DNA of 64,000 nucleotides from Lachnospiraceae bacterium (GCA_029054245.1 JAIDFQ010000042.1:62001-126000), one strand, 5' to 3'; counted from the stretch's first letter, positions 30,478 through 39,453 are shown. Notes: generated by a model from the letters alone, not told the origin. Numbers and translations: made by a program.

Positions 30478-31779
30478 TTAGGAGGAAGGCAGCGATATAA
30501 AAAATTCACTTCCTCCTAATACACTATCCTTTACCCCAATCGTTCCATTATGTGATTTTACAATCTCATAAGCAATAGACAATCCCAGCCCGAAGTGTCC
30601 TTTGGTACTTCGGGATTGTTCTGCCCTATAAAAGCGGTCAAAAATTTTCTTTTTTTCTTCATCAGAGATACCAATGCCATTGTCCTTTACAGAAATAGAA
30701 TAAATTCCTTTTTTGTAGAAAAGTGATAAATGAATTTTTCCATTTTCTGGAGTATAGCAAATTGCATTGTGGAGAAAGATAGAAACGACTTGGCTGATAC
30801 GGTCAGGGTCGCAATTACATAAAGGCAGAGTATTATTGGGGAGTTCTATAGATAGTGACAGAGATTTTTCCCTCGCAAGAGGTTCAAAGGATTCATAGGC
30901 ATTTATTAGAAGAGTATCTAGTTCAGTAGGTTTTTTGCGAATAGGGAAAGACTGGCTGTCTGAATTTGATAAAGTAAGCAGGTCATTGATCAGAGCAGAC
31001 ATGCGTAGACCTTCTTTTTTTATGTTTTTTAAAAATTTTTCTTTGTTTTCAATAGGAGCGTCCATACAACATTCTGCGGAAGAAAGAATTACCGCAAGAG
31101 GGGTACGGAGCTCATGGGATGCAGAGGCAACAAAAGCAGTTTGTCTCTGCTGGTTTTCCAAAATTGGTCTTAAAAGTTTTCCTGTAAAAATGAACGAAAA
31201 AAGAGAAAGTAAAAGGATAGCAAAGATGTTGATGAATATAAAATGCATACGCTGTTCCAGAATCTGTTGTTTTAACGGATTGAGAGAAGAGAGAACTACA
31301 ACCTGCAGAAGTGAGGATCCTCTTTCTATTTGGGTAACGCCGCAAAAATATTTTTCCTGGTTTTGGGAAAAAGTAAATTCAAATTCAACATGATCAGAGG
31401 TATAAGGAGTTGAAGCAGTTGATAACGGCAATGTAAGGAAACTATTGTTATAAGCATCGAGACTTTCATTTAAGAGTTCATATTTCTCTGATTCTGGCAG
31501 GCTGGTCAGCTGATTATAAAGAAAAGGGACGCCATTATCCAGTACGAAAAGGGTATAGTTTCCCTGTGCCTCCATTTTAGAAAGCCACTCCATGGATATG
31601 ACGGACTGGTGTTCTAAATTGGTAGTAATCGTATTCATGTCATTTTTAAATGAATTGTTTTGATTTCTATAAAGCCCTGCTTCAGAAACAAATAAGTAAC
31701 AAAAGGACATGATGATCATAATTGCTGCTGTGATTCCCGCACATAGGATTGTTAACCGCAAATGAACTTTTTTATACAT
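30478..31779 (-). CDS. Sensor histidine kinase, two membrane segments
   Basis: 433 residues from the ATG at 31779, preceded by GGAG; upstream in-frame codons overlap the regulator gene. Membrane segments at about 9-32 and 180-200 flank a ~145-residue extracytoplasmic sensor domain with no recognised fold. HisKA has SASHELRTPLAV (His222). HATPase motifs are IFLHNAICYTPENG, VKDNGIGISDEEKKKIFDRFYRA and FGLGLSIAYEIVKSHNG. It forms a pair with the OmpR-type regulator whose gene ends 33 bases upstream. Shared promoter boxes link it to the ABC-type operon at 33.2-39.2 kb. Confidence 0.92.
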   Translation of the reverse strand: MYKKVHLRLTILCAGITAAIMIIMSFCYLFVSEAGLYRNQNNSFKNDMNTITTNLEHQSVISMEWLSKMEAQGNYTLFVLDNGVPFLYNQLTSLPESEKYELLNESLDAYNNSFLTLPLSTASTPYTSDHVEFEFTFSQNQEKYFCGVTQIERGSSLLQVVVLSSLNPLKQQILEQRMHFIFINIFAILLLSLFSFIFTGKLLRPILENQQRQTAFVASASHELRTPLAVILSSAECCMDAPIENKEKFLKNIKKEGLRMSALINDLLTLSNSDSQSFPIRKKPTELDTLLINAYESFEPLAREKSLSLSIELPNNTLPLCNCDPDRISQVVSIFLHNAICYTPENGKIHLSLFYKKGIYSISVKDNGIGISDEEKKKIFDRFYRAEQSRSTKGHFGLGLSIAYEIVKSHNGTIGVKDSVLGGSEFFISLPSS

Positions 31780-31812
31780 GAAAAATCTCCAGTGATAATT
31801 GTAATGAACCAT

Positions 31813-32496
31813 TTAGGAATCGGCTTCATCCTGCATACAATATCCAATTCCACGGATTGTTTTAATAGAAAGCTGGCTTCCAACGCTTTTTAGTCTTCTT
31901 CGCAAAAAGTGAATATAATTATCTAAATTACCTTCTTCCACATCACTGTCAGGTCCCCAGACTTTTAAAAGAAGGAGATTTCTGGAAAGGGTCTGATTTT
32001 TCCTGCGCAGGAAGGTTTCTAAAAGTGCAGCTTCTCGTTTAGATAAAGTACAGGTGCCAGAAGGTCCTGCCAGGCAATCTTCATCTATATGCCAAGTGAT
32101 GTCGGAAATAGACAATGCATTGTCCGGATTTAAAGTATTAGGGCGCCTTGTGACACAGCGGATTCTTGCCAGCAGTTCTTCAATGGCAAAAGGCTTTACA
32201 AGGTAATCATCAGCACCTAAGTCCAGTCCGGTCACTTTATCGGTCAGGGTACCCAGCGCTGTGAGCAGGATGACAGGGGTTGTAATTCCTTTTTTACGGA
32301 GAATGGTCAGAACCTTTGTGCCGTCCATTTTTGGAAGCATCCGGTCTAAAAGGATCACATCGTAAATATTTTGTTCTCCATAATAACAAGCTTCTTCTCC
32401 ATCAAAGCAGGAATCAACAAGAAAGCCTTCTGCTTCTAATTGCAGGGTAAGGGTCTCGTTTAGCTGTTCTTCGTCTTCTACAAGTAAAATTCTCAT
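31813..32496 (-). CDS. OmpR/PhoB-family response regulator
   Basis: 227 residues. The receiver has acidic residues EDE at 7-9, Asp51 in VILLDRMLPKMDG, and Lys in DDYLVKPFAIEELLARI. A winged-helix effector follows (LSKREAALLETFLRRKNQTLSRN, NYIHFLRRRLKSVGSQLSIKTIRGIGYCM). It is the first gene of a leftward two-gene operon with the kinase. OmpR-type proteins bind direct repeats about 11 bp apart. Exactly such repeats lie before this gene and before the lipoprotein/ABC operon. Confidence 0.94.
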   Translation of the reverse strand: MRILLVEDEEQLNETLTLQLEAEGFLVDSCFDGEEACYYGEQNIYDVILLDRMLPKMDGTKVLTILRKKGITTPVILLTALGTLTDKVTGLDLGADDYLVKPFAIEELLARIRCVTRRPNTLNPDNALSISDITWHIDEDCLAGPSGTCTLSKREAALLETFLRRKNQTLSRNLLLLKVWGPDSDVEEGNLDNYIHFLRRRLKSVGSQLSIKTIRGIGYCMQDEADS

Positions 32497-32539
32497 AATT
32501 GTTCCCTCTTTCAGTATTATACATTATATTATCATGGAA

Positions 32540-32558
32540 ATCTCTAAAAATACTCTAA
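32540..32558 (-). promoter_or_regulatory. Direct-repeat regulator box before the two-component operon
   Basis: On the leftward strand TTAGAGTA (32551-32558) and TTAGAGAT (32540-32547) are direct repeats spaced 11 bp. They are followed about 19 bases later by TATAAT. The 22-bp block is 20/22 identical to that at 33140-33161. It is probably the binding site of the OmpR-type regulator (inference). Confidence 0.6.
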
Positions 32559-32650
32559 GTATTATTTACATGATATTAAAAAAAAGATATAATGTTAAAA
32601 CGATACAAAAATACCTTTTTGTAAGGATTTAACTTGAGGAGTAGTTAGTA

Positions 32651-33052
32651 ATGAATATATTGGTTATTGACGCACAGGGCGGCGGTCTTGGGAGACAGAT
32701 CGTCTCTACCATTAAGAAAGCATATCCTGATATGATGATAACTGCTGTAGGCACAAATTCTGTGGCTGCATCCAATATGTTGAAGGCAGGTGCGGACCAC
32801 GTTGCCACGGGAGAAAATGCAATCATTGTGGGATGCCGAAAAGCTGATATCATCATTGGTCCAATTGGCATTGTCATAGCAGATTCTATGTATGGAGAGG
32901 TCACTCCTAAGATGGCGGCAGCGGTTGGTCAGAGCAGTGCCAGGCGCCTTTTGATTCCAACCAATCAATGCGATAACATTGTCCTCGGTATCTCAAACGT
33001 ATCAATGGGCAGTATTATTTCAAATATTTTGGAATATTTGAAGACAGAATAA
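32651..33052 (+). CDS. DUF3842 family protein
   Basis: 133 residues. The N-terminus ILVIDAQGGGLGRQIV resembles a nucleotide-binding glycine loop. Further on are TAVGTNSVAASNMLKAGAD, DIIIGPIGIVIADSMYGEVTP and PTNQCDNIVLGIS, a pattern I associate with the Clostridial DUF3842 family. It is soluble, of unknown function, and has GAGGAG before the ATG. It reads away from the two-component operon and ends before a terminator, so it appears to be monocistronic. Confidence 0.78.
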   Translation: MNILVIDAQGGGLGRQIVSTIKKAYPDMMITAVGTNSVAASNMLKAGADHVATGENAIIVGCRKADIIIGPIGIVIADSMYGEVTPKMAAAVGQSSARRLLIPTNQCDNIVLGISNVSMGSIISNILEYLKTE

Positions 33053-33085
33053 AGAGTAGTAAATGAAAAATATAGGAAAAAATTG

Positions 33086-33111
33086 TACAGCCAGGATTTA
33101 CTGGCTGTTTT
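33086..33111 (+). terminator. Terminator after the DUF3842 gene
   Basis: ACAGCCAG (33086-33093), loop GATTTA and CTGGCTGT (33100-33107), followed by TTTTA. Confidence 0.85.
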
Positions 33112-33140
33112 TATATGCAGGGAAATTGTACTTTTATTTC

Positions 33141-33173
33141 TTAGAGATATTTTAGAGATTTAGTTGTTATGAT
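33141..33173 (+). promoter_or_regulatory. Promoter and regulator box of the lipoprotein/ABC operon
   Basis: Direct repeats TTAGAGAT at 33141-33148 and 33152-33159 (11-bp spacing) are followed 16 bases after the second repeat start by a TATGAT -10 (33168-33173). There is no good -35, as expected for an activator-dependent promoter. The repeat block nearly matches the one before the regulator gene at 32.5 kb. Confidence 0.62.
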
Positions 33174-33201
33174 AATTTCAAAATCAGATTAGGAGGAGTT
33201 T

Positions 33202-33756
33202 ATGAAAAAGAAAATCGTTATTTTTTTATGTACAGTTTGTCTGGCAGGTTTAACCGCATGCGGAGGAAAGGAGGAAGAGCCGGTACTTGCTGTAGAAGCA
33301 ATCACAGAACCTGAGGAAAAACCGGAGAGTGATGATGGTGTAAATAATAAAGTGGAAGGAGAACAAAGCAGTAGTTCAGATGAAGCTACTAAAACGGAGA
33401 GCACACAGAAAAATGAGGAAGAGCTGGAAGGAAATGTTGAAAGTATAAGCAGTGAAGGGGTAATTCTAAGCAGGGCATTTACCTACGAGACGGATGATGG
33501 TTCAGGATTAGTAATGGTAAGCGGAGCAGATGAGAGTGGAGATCAGGTGCTTGTTACGGTAAGCTTTTCTGAAAACACAAAGTATGAATTATGGACGGTA
33601 AAAAATAGTGGAGTAAATGGAGATTCTGATGTTACAAAGCAGGAAGCTTCTTTTGCAGATATCAAGGAAGGAGTAAGTCTTAAGCTTACCGGACATTTCA
33701 CAGCGGAAGAAAAAGAATATACAGCGGATTATGTGATCATATATAACTTTGTTTAG
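33202..33756 (+). CDS. Small lipoprotein of unknown function
   Basis: 184 residues. Signal peptide MKKKIVIFLCTVCLAGLTAC with a lipobox (LTAC, Cys20). An acidic, Ser/Glu-rich linker (about 25-80) leads to a C-terminal domain of about 100 residues (VESISSEGVILSRAF, VLVTVSFSENTKYELWTV, VSLKLTGHFTAEEKEYTADYVIIY), which looks all-beta. AGGAGG precedes the start. First gene of the operon with the solute-binding protein, permeases and adaptor; possibly a sensor or accessory ligand-binding lipoprotein (inference). Confidence 0.8.
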   Translation: MKKKIVIFLCTVCLAGLTACGGKEEEPVLAVEAITEPEEKPESDDGVNNKVEGEQSSSSDEATKTESTQKNEEELEGNVESISSEGVILSRAFTYETDDGSGLVMVSGADESGDQVLVTVSFSENTKYELWTVKNSGVNGDSDVTKQEASFADIKEGVSLKLTGHFTAEEKEYTADYVIIYNFV

Positions 33757-33799
33757 TATCAGCAAAGAAAAGTTGGATAAGTAGAAGGAGGATAAAATA

Positions 33800-36160
33800 T
33801 TGTGCAGGTTTAAAGGATTAAAGAGAATAAGTGCATGCATTATGATTTTTGTTATGGCTGTAGTGTTAATTACGGGATGCAGCGGTAATCAGGCAAATGT
33901 GAGTACAGAAAATGGGTCAAGTACTGAAACAGAAGAAAGCAGCGACCAAAATGCGGCAAGCGGAAATGAATCGCAGGAAAATGCAGCCATGGGACGATAT
34001 GTGGAAACAATTATGGATCTGACGGATTGCTGGCAAACAAAGGGACTTTATCGATTGCCGGATGACGGTCTTTTGATACCTGATGCCAGTGTAGGTCTTT
34101 TTATGTCTGCTGACAAGGGAACTACTTGGGAAGTGAAAGACGAAGAGTGGTTTGCGAAGATTGCAAAAGAGGGATTATTCGTCCCGTCAGTTGCCGTGGG
34201 GGCAGATGGAACAAAGGCTGTTCTTTATGATAATGACAAAGATAATGGAGATATTCATACAGTAGGTCTTATTGAAAAACCGGATGGAACACAAATTCCA
34301 TTTGAGATTTCACTTACAGAAGAAGATTGGCTGAATAGAATATGGGTATCAGATACAGGAAGAGTTTTTACCTCATCTTTTGACGGCACGATTTATGAAG
34401 TCATGGAAGATGGCAGCAGTGAAAAGTTTCTGACAATAGATAGAAGACCCATACAGATAGAGTTTGTAGGAAATCTGATGGTCATAGACGGCAGTCGTTT
34501 TGACGGACTTTTATTATATGATATAGAAAAAGAAACCTATGTGGAAGACGAGGTCTTGTATGATTTTGTAAATGAAAACTACAAAAATAGAGATTACAGT
34601 ACCGAGGATTGTTATTCGATAAAATTTTTCCCAGGAGAAGACAATGTACTTTATTTAGCGGGCGAAAAAGGTCTGCACCGCCATGTGATAGGGGGAAGTG
34701 TTATGGAACAGGTAATAGACGGGAATCTTTCCTGTTTAAGTAATCCCTCTTTTTTGTTGAAAGGTATGGTAGCGCTTCCCGATAATGAATTTCTAGGTTT
34801 GTTTGCTGACAATAAGCTGGTGCGTTTTACTTATGACCCGGATATTCCTACGGTGCCTAATGACAAGTTAAAGATATACAGTCTGAAAGAAAATGATATG
34901 CTGCGTCAGGCAATTACGATTTTCCAGTTAGAGAATCCTGAGATTTTTGTTATGTATGAAATAGGGATGGGAGAAAACAGTTCCATCACGAAAGATGATG
35001 CATTAAAAAAGTTAAATACACAGATTATGGCAGGTGAAGGTCCTGATCTTTTGCTTCTGGATGATATGCCCATCGATTCTTATATTGAAAAGGGAATGCT
35101 TCTGGATTTGAGCGATTGTTTAAACAGCATGGAGGAGGAGAGCAGACCTTTTGAAAACATTATCAATTCCTTTAAATTGGAAGATAAAGTATATATGATA
35201 CCGTGCGAAATGCAGCTCTCTATCATTGTCGGAAGGGAAAAGTATGTTTCAAAGGCAAAGGATTTAGAAAGCGTAGCTGATATGATGGAGGAGATCAGAA
35301 AGGATAATCCCGAAGAGGATATTCTGGGTATTTCCTCAGAAAAAGGTATTATGCGGTTATTTAGTATGATTTCAGAACCTTCATGGAAAACGGAGGAAGG
35401 TGGAATCGATAAAGACGCCATAGAAAATTTCCTGCAGCAGACGAAGAGAATCTTTGATGCGCAGACGGATGGAATTCCAGATGAAGTGATGGAAGCGTAT
35501 GAAAGCAAACAAGAAAGCTTTTTAGAATATTATGGATACAGATATGATGAATCGGATTATATAAGAAATACAAGCTGGGCAGAAATTCTTGGCAATTATT
35601 GTCAGGTACAATGCGGTGCAGTAAAGTGGAGAAGCGATCTGACAACATCCTTTTCATTGAGCAAGGTAAAAGGATTTGAGGATGTGGTTTTAATGCCGCT
35701 GAATGAAGGAGATCAAACAATATTTATCCCCCAGTCACTGATTGGAATCAATGCGGCATCTTCTGAAATTGAAAAAGCAGAAAAAATGTTAAAGGTTCTT
35801 TTTGGAAAAGAAAACCAAACCTCTCTCTATAATGGTCTTCCGGTAAATCAAACAGGGATTGAGGATGGAACCCTGACTTTAAAAAACGCAAGCACTTTAT
35901 CAGAGGATGGTATATATCAATCCTTTGGAATTTCAAATGCAGATGGGGGGTATTTATCTCTTGCTGATTATTGGTTTGATGAAGAACAGAAACAATTTAT
36001 ACGCGACTGGGTAAGAACCGTGGATACGCCTTATGTGAAAGACGAGGTGTTAGAGGATGCAGTGTACAGTGAAGGTATCCGCTACATGAGAGGAGAACAG
36101 AGCCTGCAAGAGGCAGTGGATGCAATCGAACAGAAAGTATCGATTTATATGTCAGAATAA
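33800..36160 (+). CDS. Large solute-binding lipoprotein with an extra N-terminal beta-rich domain
   Basis: 786 residues from a TTG at 33800 with GGAGG eight bases upstream. Lipobox LITGC gives Cys27. Residues about 60-340 are not part of a usual binding protein: repeated strand-turn units such as LFMSADKGTTWEVKD, TKAVLYDNDKDNGDIHTVGLIE and GRVFTSSFDGTIYEV suggest a beta-propeller. From about 350 on it resembles an extracellular sugar-type binding protein (LRQAITIFQLENPEIFV, LNTQIMAGEGPDLLLLDDM). The usual length is 400-550. It serves the two downstream permeases (inference). The ligand is unknown. Confidence 0.82.
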   Translation: MCRFKGLKRISACIMIFVMAVVLITGCSGNQANVSTENGSSTETEESSDQNAASGNESQENAAMGRYVETIMDLTDCWQTKGLYRLPDDGLLIPDASVGLFMSADKGTTWEVKDEEWFAKIAKEGLFVPSVAVGADGTKAVLYDNDKDNGDIHTVGLIEKPDGTQIPFEISLTEEDWLNRIWVSDTGRVFTSSFDGTIYEVMEDGSSEKFLTIDRRPIQIEFVGNLMVIDGSRFDGLLLYDIEKETYVEDEVLYDFVNENYKNRDYSTEDCYSIKFFPGEDNVLYLAGEKGLHRHVIGGSVMEQVIDGNLSCLSNPSFLLKGMVALPDNEFLGLFADNKLVRFTYDPDIPTVPNDKLKIYSLKENDMLRQAITIFQLENPEIFVMYEIGMGENSSITKDDALKKLNTQIMAGEGPDLLLLDDMPIDSYIEKGMLLDLSDCLNSMEEESRPFENIINSFKLEDKVYMIPCEMQLSIIVGREKYVSKAKDLESVADMMEEIRKDNPEEDILGISSEKGIMRLFSMISEPSWKTEEGGIDKDAIENFLQQTKRIFDAQTDGIPDEVMEAYESKQESFLEYYGYRYDESDYIRNTSWAEILGNYCQVQCGAVKWRSDLTTSFSLSKVKGFEDVVLMPLNEGDQTIFIPQSLIGINAASSEIEKAEKMLKVLFGKENQTSLYNGLPVNQTGIEDGTLTLKNASTLSEDGIYQSFGISNADGGYLSLADYWFDEEQKQFIRDWVRTVDTPYVKDEVLEDAVYSEGIRYMRGEQSLQEAVDAIEQKVSIYMSE

Positions 36161-36176
36161 AAAAGTGGAGGTATGC

Positions 36177-37037
36177 GTGAAGAAAAACAGAAGGGCTTTT
36201 TTGATCTTTATGGCGCCCAGCTTTCTGGGAGTGGCGGTTTTTGTAATTATTCCTTTTATGGATGTGTTCAGAAGATCCTTTACCACAGCGGTGACGGGGA
36301 AGTTTACAGGGATTGCAAATTATAAGACGATCTTTGAAAATCAAGCTTTTTTGACAGCTGTTATAAATACCTTTCGGTTTACGCTGGTATGCATACCGCT
36401 GCTTGTTTTGATTGGTTTTTTGATTGCTCTGCCTTTGAGCAGATTTAAGAATGCGGGATTGATCAAATCAATCTATCTATTTCCTCTTGCCATGCCCACG
36501 GCGACAATTGTCATTGTCTGGAAAATGGTTTTTTACAAGCAGGGCTTCTTAAATCTGCTTCTTACCAGGGCAGGGATGTGGACGGGACTCTGGGGAGAAT
36601 TTCACACAGACTATCTTGGGACAAAAGCGGCATTCTGGGTGCTTATATGTAGTTATATCTGGAAGAATACCGGTTATACGGTGGTTTTGTGGCTTGCAGG
36701 AATACTGGGCATTCCAGAGGAGTTTTTGGACGCCGCGAAAGTGGACGGAGCAGGAAGTTTTAAGAGAGTGTGGTACATCATTCTTCCAAATTTAAGGGGA
36801 ACGCTTTACACTATCGTGATTTTATCTTTTTTAAATTCCTTTAAAATTTATAGGGAAGCTTATCTGGTGGCAGGCGCTTATCCCCACAAAAGTATTTATC
36901 TGCTGCAGCATATTTTTAACAACTGGTATGTGAATCTGGAATTTGACAAGATGGCAGCGGCAGCTGTATGCACAGGTACATTTATATTCATTGTGATTTT
37001 ATTTTTGCAAAAAATATGGGACAGGGATGAGGCATGA
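36177..37037 (+). CDS. ABC transporter permease, MalF/UgpA type
   Basis: 286 residues from a GTG at 36177 with GGAGG five bases upstream; a longer reading overlaps the previous gene. About six membrane segments. The EAA loop is EEFLDAAKVDGAGSFKRVWYI, typical of carbohydrate (CUT1) permeases. This loop docks on an ATPase, yet no ATPase gene lies in the operon. It overlaps the next permease by four bases (ATGA). Confidence 0.9.
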   Translation: MKKNRRAFLIFMAPSFLGVAVFVIIPFMDVFRRSFTTAVTGKFTGIANYKTIFENQAFLTAVINTFRFTLVCIPLLVLIGFLIALPLSRFKNAGLIKSIYLFPLAMPTATIVIVWKMVFYKQGFLNLLLTRAGMWTGLWGEFHTDYLGTKAAFWVLICSYIWKNTGYTVVLWLAGILGIPEEFLDAAKVDGAGSFKRVWYIILPNLRGTLYTIVILSFLNSFKIYREAYLVAGAYPHKSIYLLQHIFNNWYVNLEFDKMAAAAVCTGTFIFIVILFLQKIWDRDEA

Positions 37038-37885
37038 TAAAAAGTATAAAAAAGGCAATTACTATTATAGCGTTGGCACTGCCGGGCACACTGATTCTTT
37101 TTCCAGTGGTTATATTGTTTACTGGGTCATTTATGGACCGTTATGAATTAAAGGAATATCTGAATCCTATTTTTACAGAAAGCATGAAGTTTATCAGCTG
37201 GAAATTCATGCCGGATTATCCGTCCTTTGAAAATTACGGAAAGTTATTGTTTTTTACACCTCAATTTTTTATTTTGTTCTGGAATTCTGTGAAGATGGTG
37301 GTGTGTATTCTTGCGGGGCAGATTTTAATCGGTGTGCCTGCAGCATGGGCGTTTGCTGTATATAGAGTACGGGCAGGAAAAGCGCTCTTTGCATTTTATG
37401 TGGTGTTGATGCTCCTGCCTTTTCAGGTTACCATGCTTTCAAATTATCTGGTGTTGAACCGGTTTTCCTTGCTGAATACACAGTATGCCGTGATTTTGCC
37501 GGCTGTTTTTTCCACCTTTCCGATTTTCTTGTCTTATGGAGGATTCAGGGGCATACCTGTCCAGCTTTTTGAAGCGGCGCGGATAGATGGAGCATCGGAG
37601 TTTGTTATTTTTCTAAAGGCAGGGCTTCCGCTTGGAAGAACCGGTATTCTTTCCACTATTGTTCTGGGATTTTTGGAATATTGGAATATGATGGAACAAC
37701 CCATGGCATTTCTGGATGAGAAGGCTCTCTGGCCTTTATCCTTATATCTGCCGGAAATCACATGGGTGCAGGCGGGATATGCATTTTGTGCCTCATTCAT
37801 CACTTTGATTCCGGCAGCCTTTGTCTTTATAATGGGGCAGGATTATCTGGAACAGGGAATTATTTATTCCGGATTAAAGGAGTAG
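37034..37885 (+). CDS. ABC transporter permease, MalG/UgpE type
   Basis: 283 residues, six hydrophobic segments. The EAA loop is intact: PVQLFEAARIDGASEFVIFLK. It forms the inner-membrane pore with the MalF-type partner. The ATG overlaps the partner's stop, showing translational coupling. Such pairs import sugars, oligosaccharides or glycerol-phosphate. The required MsmK/MalK-like ATPase could be encoded elsewhere, as in many Gram-positives. Confidence 0.9.
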   Translation: MIKSIKKAITIIALALPGTLILFPVVILFTGSFMDRYELKEYLNPIFTESMKFISWKFMPDYPSFENYGKLLFFTPQFFILFWNSVKMVVCILAGQILIGVPAAWAFAVYRVRAGKALFAFYVVLMLLPFQVTMLSNYLVLNRFSLLNTQYAVILPAVFSTFPIFLSYGGFRGIPVQLFEAARIDGASEFVIFLKAGLPLGRTGILSTIVLGFLEYWNMMEQPMAFLDEKALWPLSLYLPEITWVQAGYAFCASFITLIPAAFVFIMGQDYLEQGIIYSGLKE

Positions 37886-37895
37886 GAGGAAGAGG

Positions 37896-39209
37896 ATGAT
37901 CAAGAAGAAGATCTTGGTTGGTTTTGTGTTATTTATGGGATTTATGTGGTTTTGTACTTTAATTTCAAAAAGCATTTACGCCACTACGATTCCGATGGTA
38001 AGTACGGTATTTCTGGAAGAAAAATATATAGAGCACAAGGTGGAAGCAGAAGGAATCGTGATTGAAGGCGGAAAACAGGCAGTTACAGCCCTGAAAGGAT
38101 TGCGGGTAAAAGCACTGATGGTCCATGTGGGCGATAGGGTGGAGGAAGGGGATGTGCTTTTCCAGGTCGATCTTGAAGACCTTTGGGAAATTATAAAGGA
38201 AAAGCAGACGGAAATAAATAAAGTCCAGCTCCAGGCAAATGCTCTTTCAGAAAATCAGGAGCTTGCCAGACAAAGAAAAGAGATCGAAGAGGCGCGGGCT
38301 AGAGAAGATTATGATACTACTGCAAGGCAGAAGGACACAGATATTGGACGGGCAGCAGACGTCTATGCGCGGGCGGCGGAAGATCTGGAAGATACAGATG
38401 GAATGAGCGAGGAGGAACGCCAGGCGCTTTTGGATGCCCTTCAAAGCGCTGCCTATGGAGAAGCGGATGCAAAAAGGGAGCGGGACGGTGCCATGAAGGA
38501 AGCACAGAGAAATATTGAAGATATTTTGTTCCCGGAAGATAAGGATGCCTCTTTGCCCATTGCTCAGACGAATATTGCACAGATGAAGTCAGAACTGTCC
38601 CTATATCAGGAAATGTATGACAGCCAAGGCTATGTGACAGCCAGGGCAGCAGGTATGATTACAGATATTTATGTAGATGTAGGCGACCGGGTACCGGATG
38701 CAGCCGCCATGATGATGACGGATGACAGCCTGCCCTGCCAGCTTAAGGTCATATTAGATCAGGAGCAGAAAAAATATATAGGATTTGGAGATGAAGTCAC
38801 CGTAAAACTGGATGGTAAAAGTCGGGGGATGGATATGACCATTGACTATTTCTCTGAAAGCAAGTCGATTCCCGGCAGTTTTGAGACCTTCATCAACCTC
38901 CCCGAAGATACAGGAATCCCCGGACTTTCAGGAACCCTGACCCGTTCAGAAAAAGGTGAAAAATATCAGTCCTGCGTTTCGCCTTCCGCAATCTATACGG
39001 AAAATGGTAGAAGCTATGTCTATGTCCTGAAAGAAAGAGAAGGCATTTTAGGACCAGAATATTACGTAGAAGAAGCAACTGTTAGAATACTCGATCAAAA
39101 TGAGAATTGGGCAGCAATTGAATCAGCGGTGCTTAACAGTGAAAGTAAAATTATTCTTTCGGCGGACAAAGAATTTAAGAAGGGTGATACAGTTAGGTGG
39201 TCGGAATAA
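37896..39209 (+). CDS. HlyD-like membrane-fusion/adaptor protein
   Basis: 437 residues. One N-terminal membrane segment (about 5-28), then a biotinyl-lipoyl-like half (EAEGIVIEGGKQAVTALKGLRVKALMVHVGDRVEEGDVLFQVD), a helical hairpin rich in Glu, Lys and Ala (about 100-225), the second lipoyl half (GYVTARAAGMITDIYVDVGDRV), and a beta-barrel region (CQLKVILDQEQKKYIGFGDEVTVKL). This is the plan of periplasmic adaptors of efflux pumps, but the neighbours are importer-type permeases. RBS AGGAGGAAGAGG. Its C-terminal part (SAIYTENGRSYVYVLKEREG) is typical of MacA-type adaptors. Confidence 0.83.
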   Translation: MIKKKILVGFVLFMGFMWFCTLISKSIYATTIPMVSTVFLEEKYIEHKVEAEGIVIEGGKQAVTALKGLRVKALMVHVGDRVEEGDVLFQVDLEDLWEIIKEKQTEINKVQLQANALSENQELARQRKEIEEARAREDYDTTARQKDTDIGRAADVYARAAEDLEDTDGMSEEERQALLDALQSAAYGEADAKRERDGAMKEAQRNIEDILFPEDKDASLPIAQTNIAQMKSELSLYQEMYDSQGYVTARAAGMITDIYVDVGDRVPDAAAMMMTDDSLPCQLKVILDQEQKKYIGFGDEVTVKLDGKSRGMDMTIDYFSESKSIPGSFETFINLPEDTGIPGLSGTLTRSEKGEKYQSCVSPSAIYTENGRSYVYVLKEREGILGPEYYVEEATVRILDQNENWAAIESAVLNSESKIILSADKEFKKGDTVRWSE

Positions 39210-39256
39210 TTGTGGGTGTTATAGGCAGCCAGCGGCATCCGTGCCGCGAGGCTCCT

Positions 39257-39284
39257 AAAATCGCCATTCATGGCGATTTTTCCC
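39257..39284 (+). terminator. Terminator after the lipoprotein/ABC/adaptor operon
   Basis: AAAATCGCCAT (39257-39267) and ATGGCGATTTT (39270-39280), an 11-bp arm with a tiny loop, ending in TTTTTCC. It stands 47 bases after the adaptor stop. Confidence 0.78.
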
Positions 39285-39305
39285 TAGAGATTCAACATTC
39301 TGAAT

Positions 39306-39453
39306 TTATTCTTTTACATTTACCTTATGAGTAGCATTGTCATCAATATCTTTTGCATATGCTTCCAAAATCTGCTCGTCCTCTTGATACAATACTTTCA
39401 CTTCTGCGTCTACCGCTGTCTTTTATTTTACGCTTTGGCGTGTTTTGTGCCAT
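39306..39453 (-). pseudogene. Frameshifted small gene in the decaying island
   Basis: An ATG at 39453 follows GAGAGG. Reading from it gives MAQNTPKRKIK and then, after an A-run, loses frame. The +1 frame continues as TAVDAEVKVLYQEDEQILEA and ends VNVKE at a TAA (39306-39308). Removing one A from the run would give a single 48-residue protein. The joined sequence is charged and helical; no family is recognised. A related start context (AAGAGAGGT) precedes the broken gene at 41.6-42.0 kb. Confidence 0.55.

Noticed and set aside
37896-39209. MacA of a MacB-type efflux pump
   Set aside because: The adaptor resembles MacA in parts, but no MacB-like permease-ATPase lies in the operon; the permeases are MalF/MalG type.
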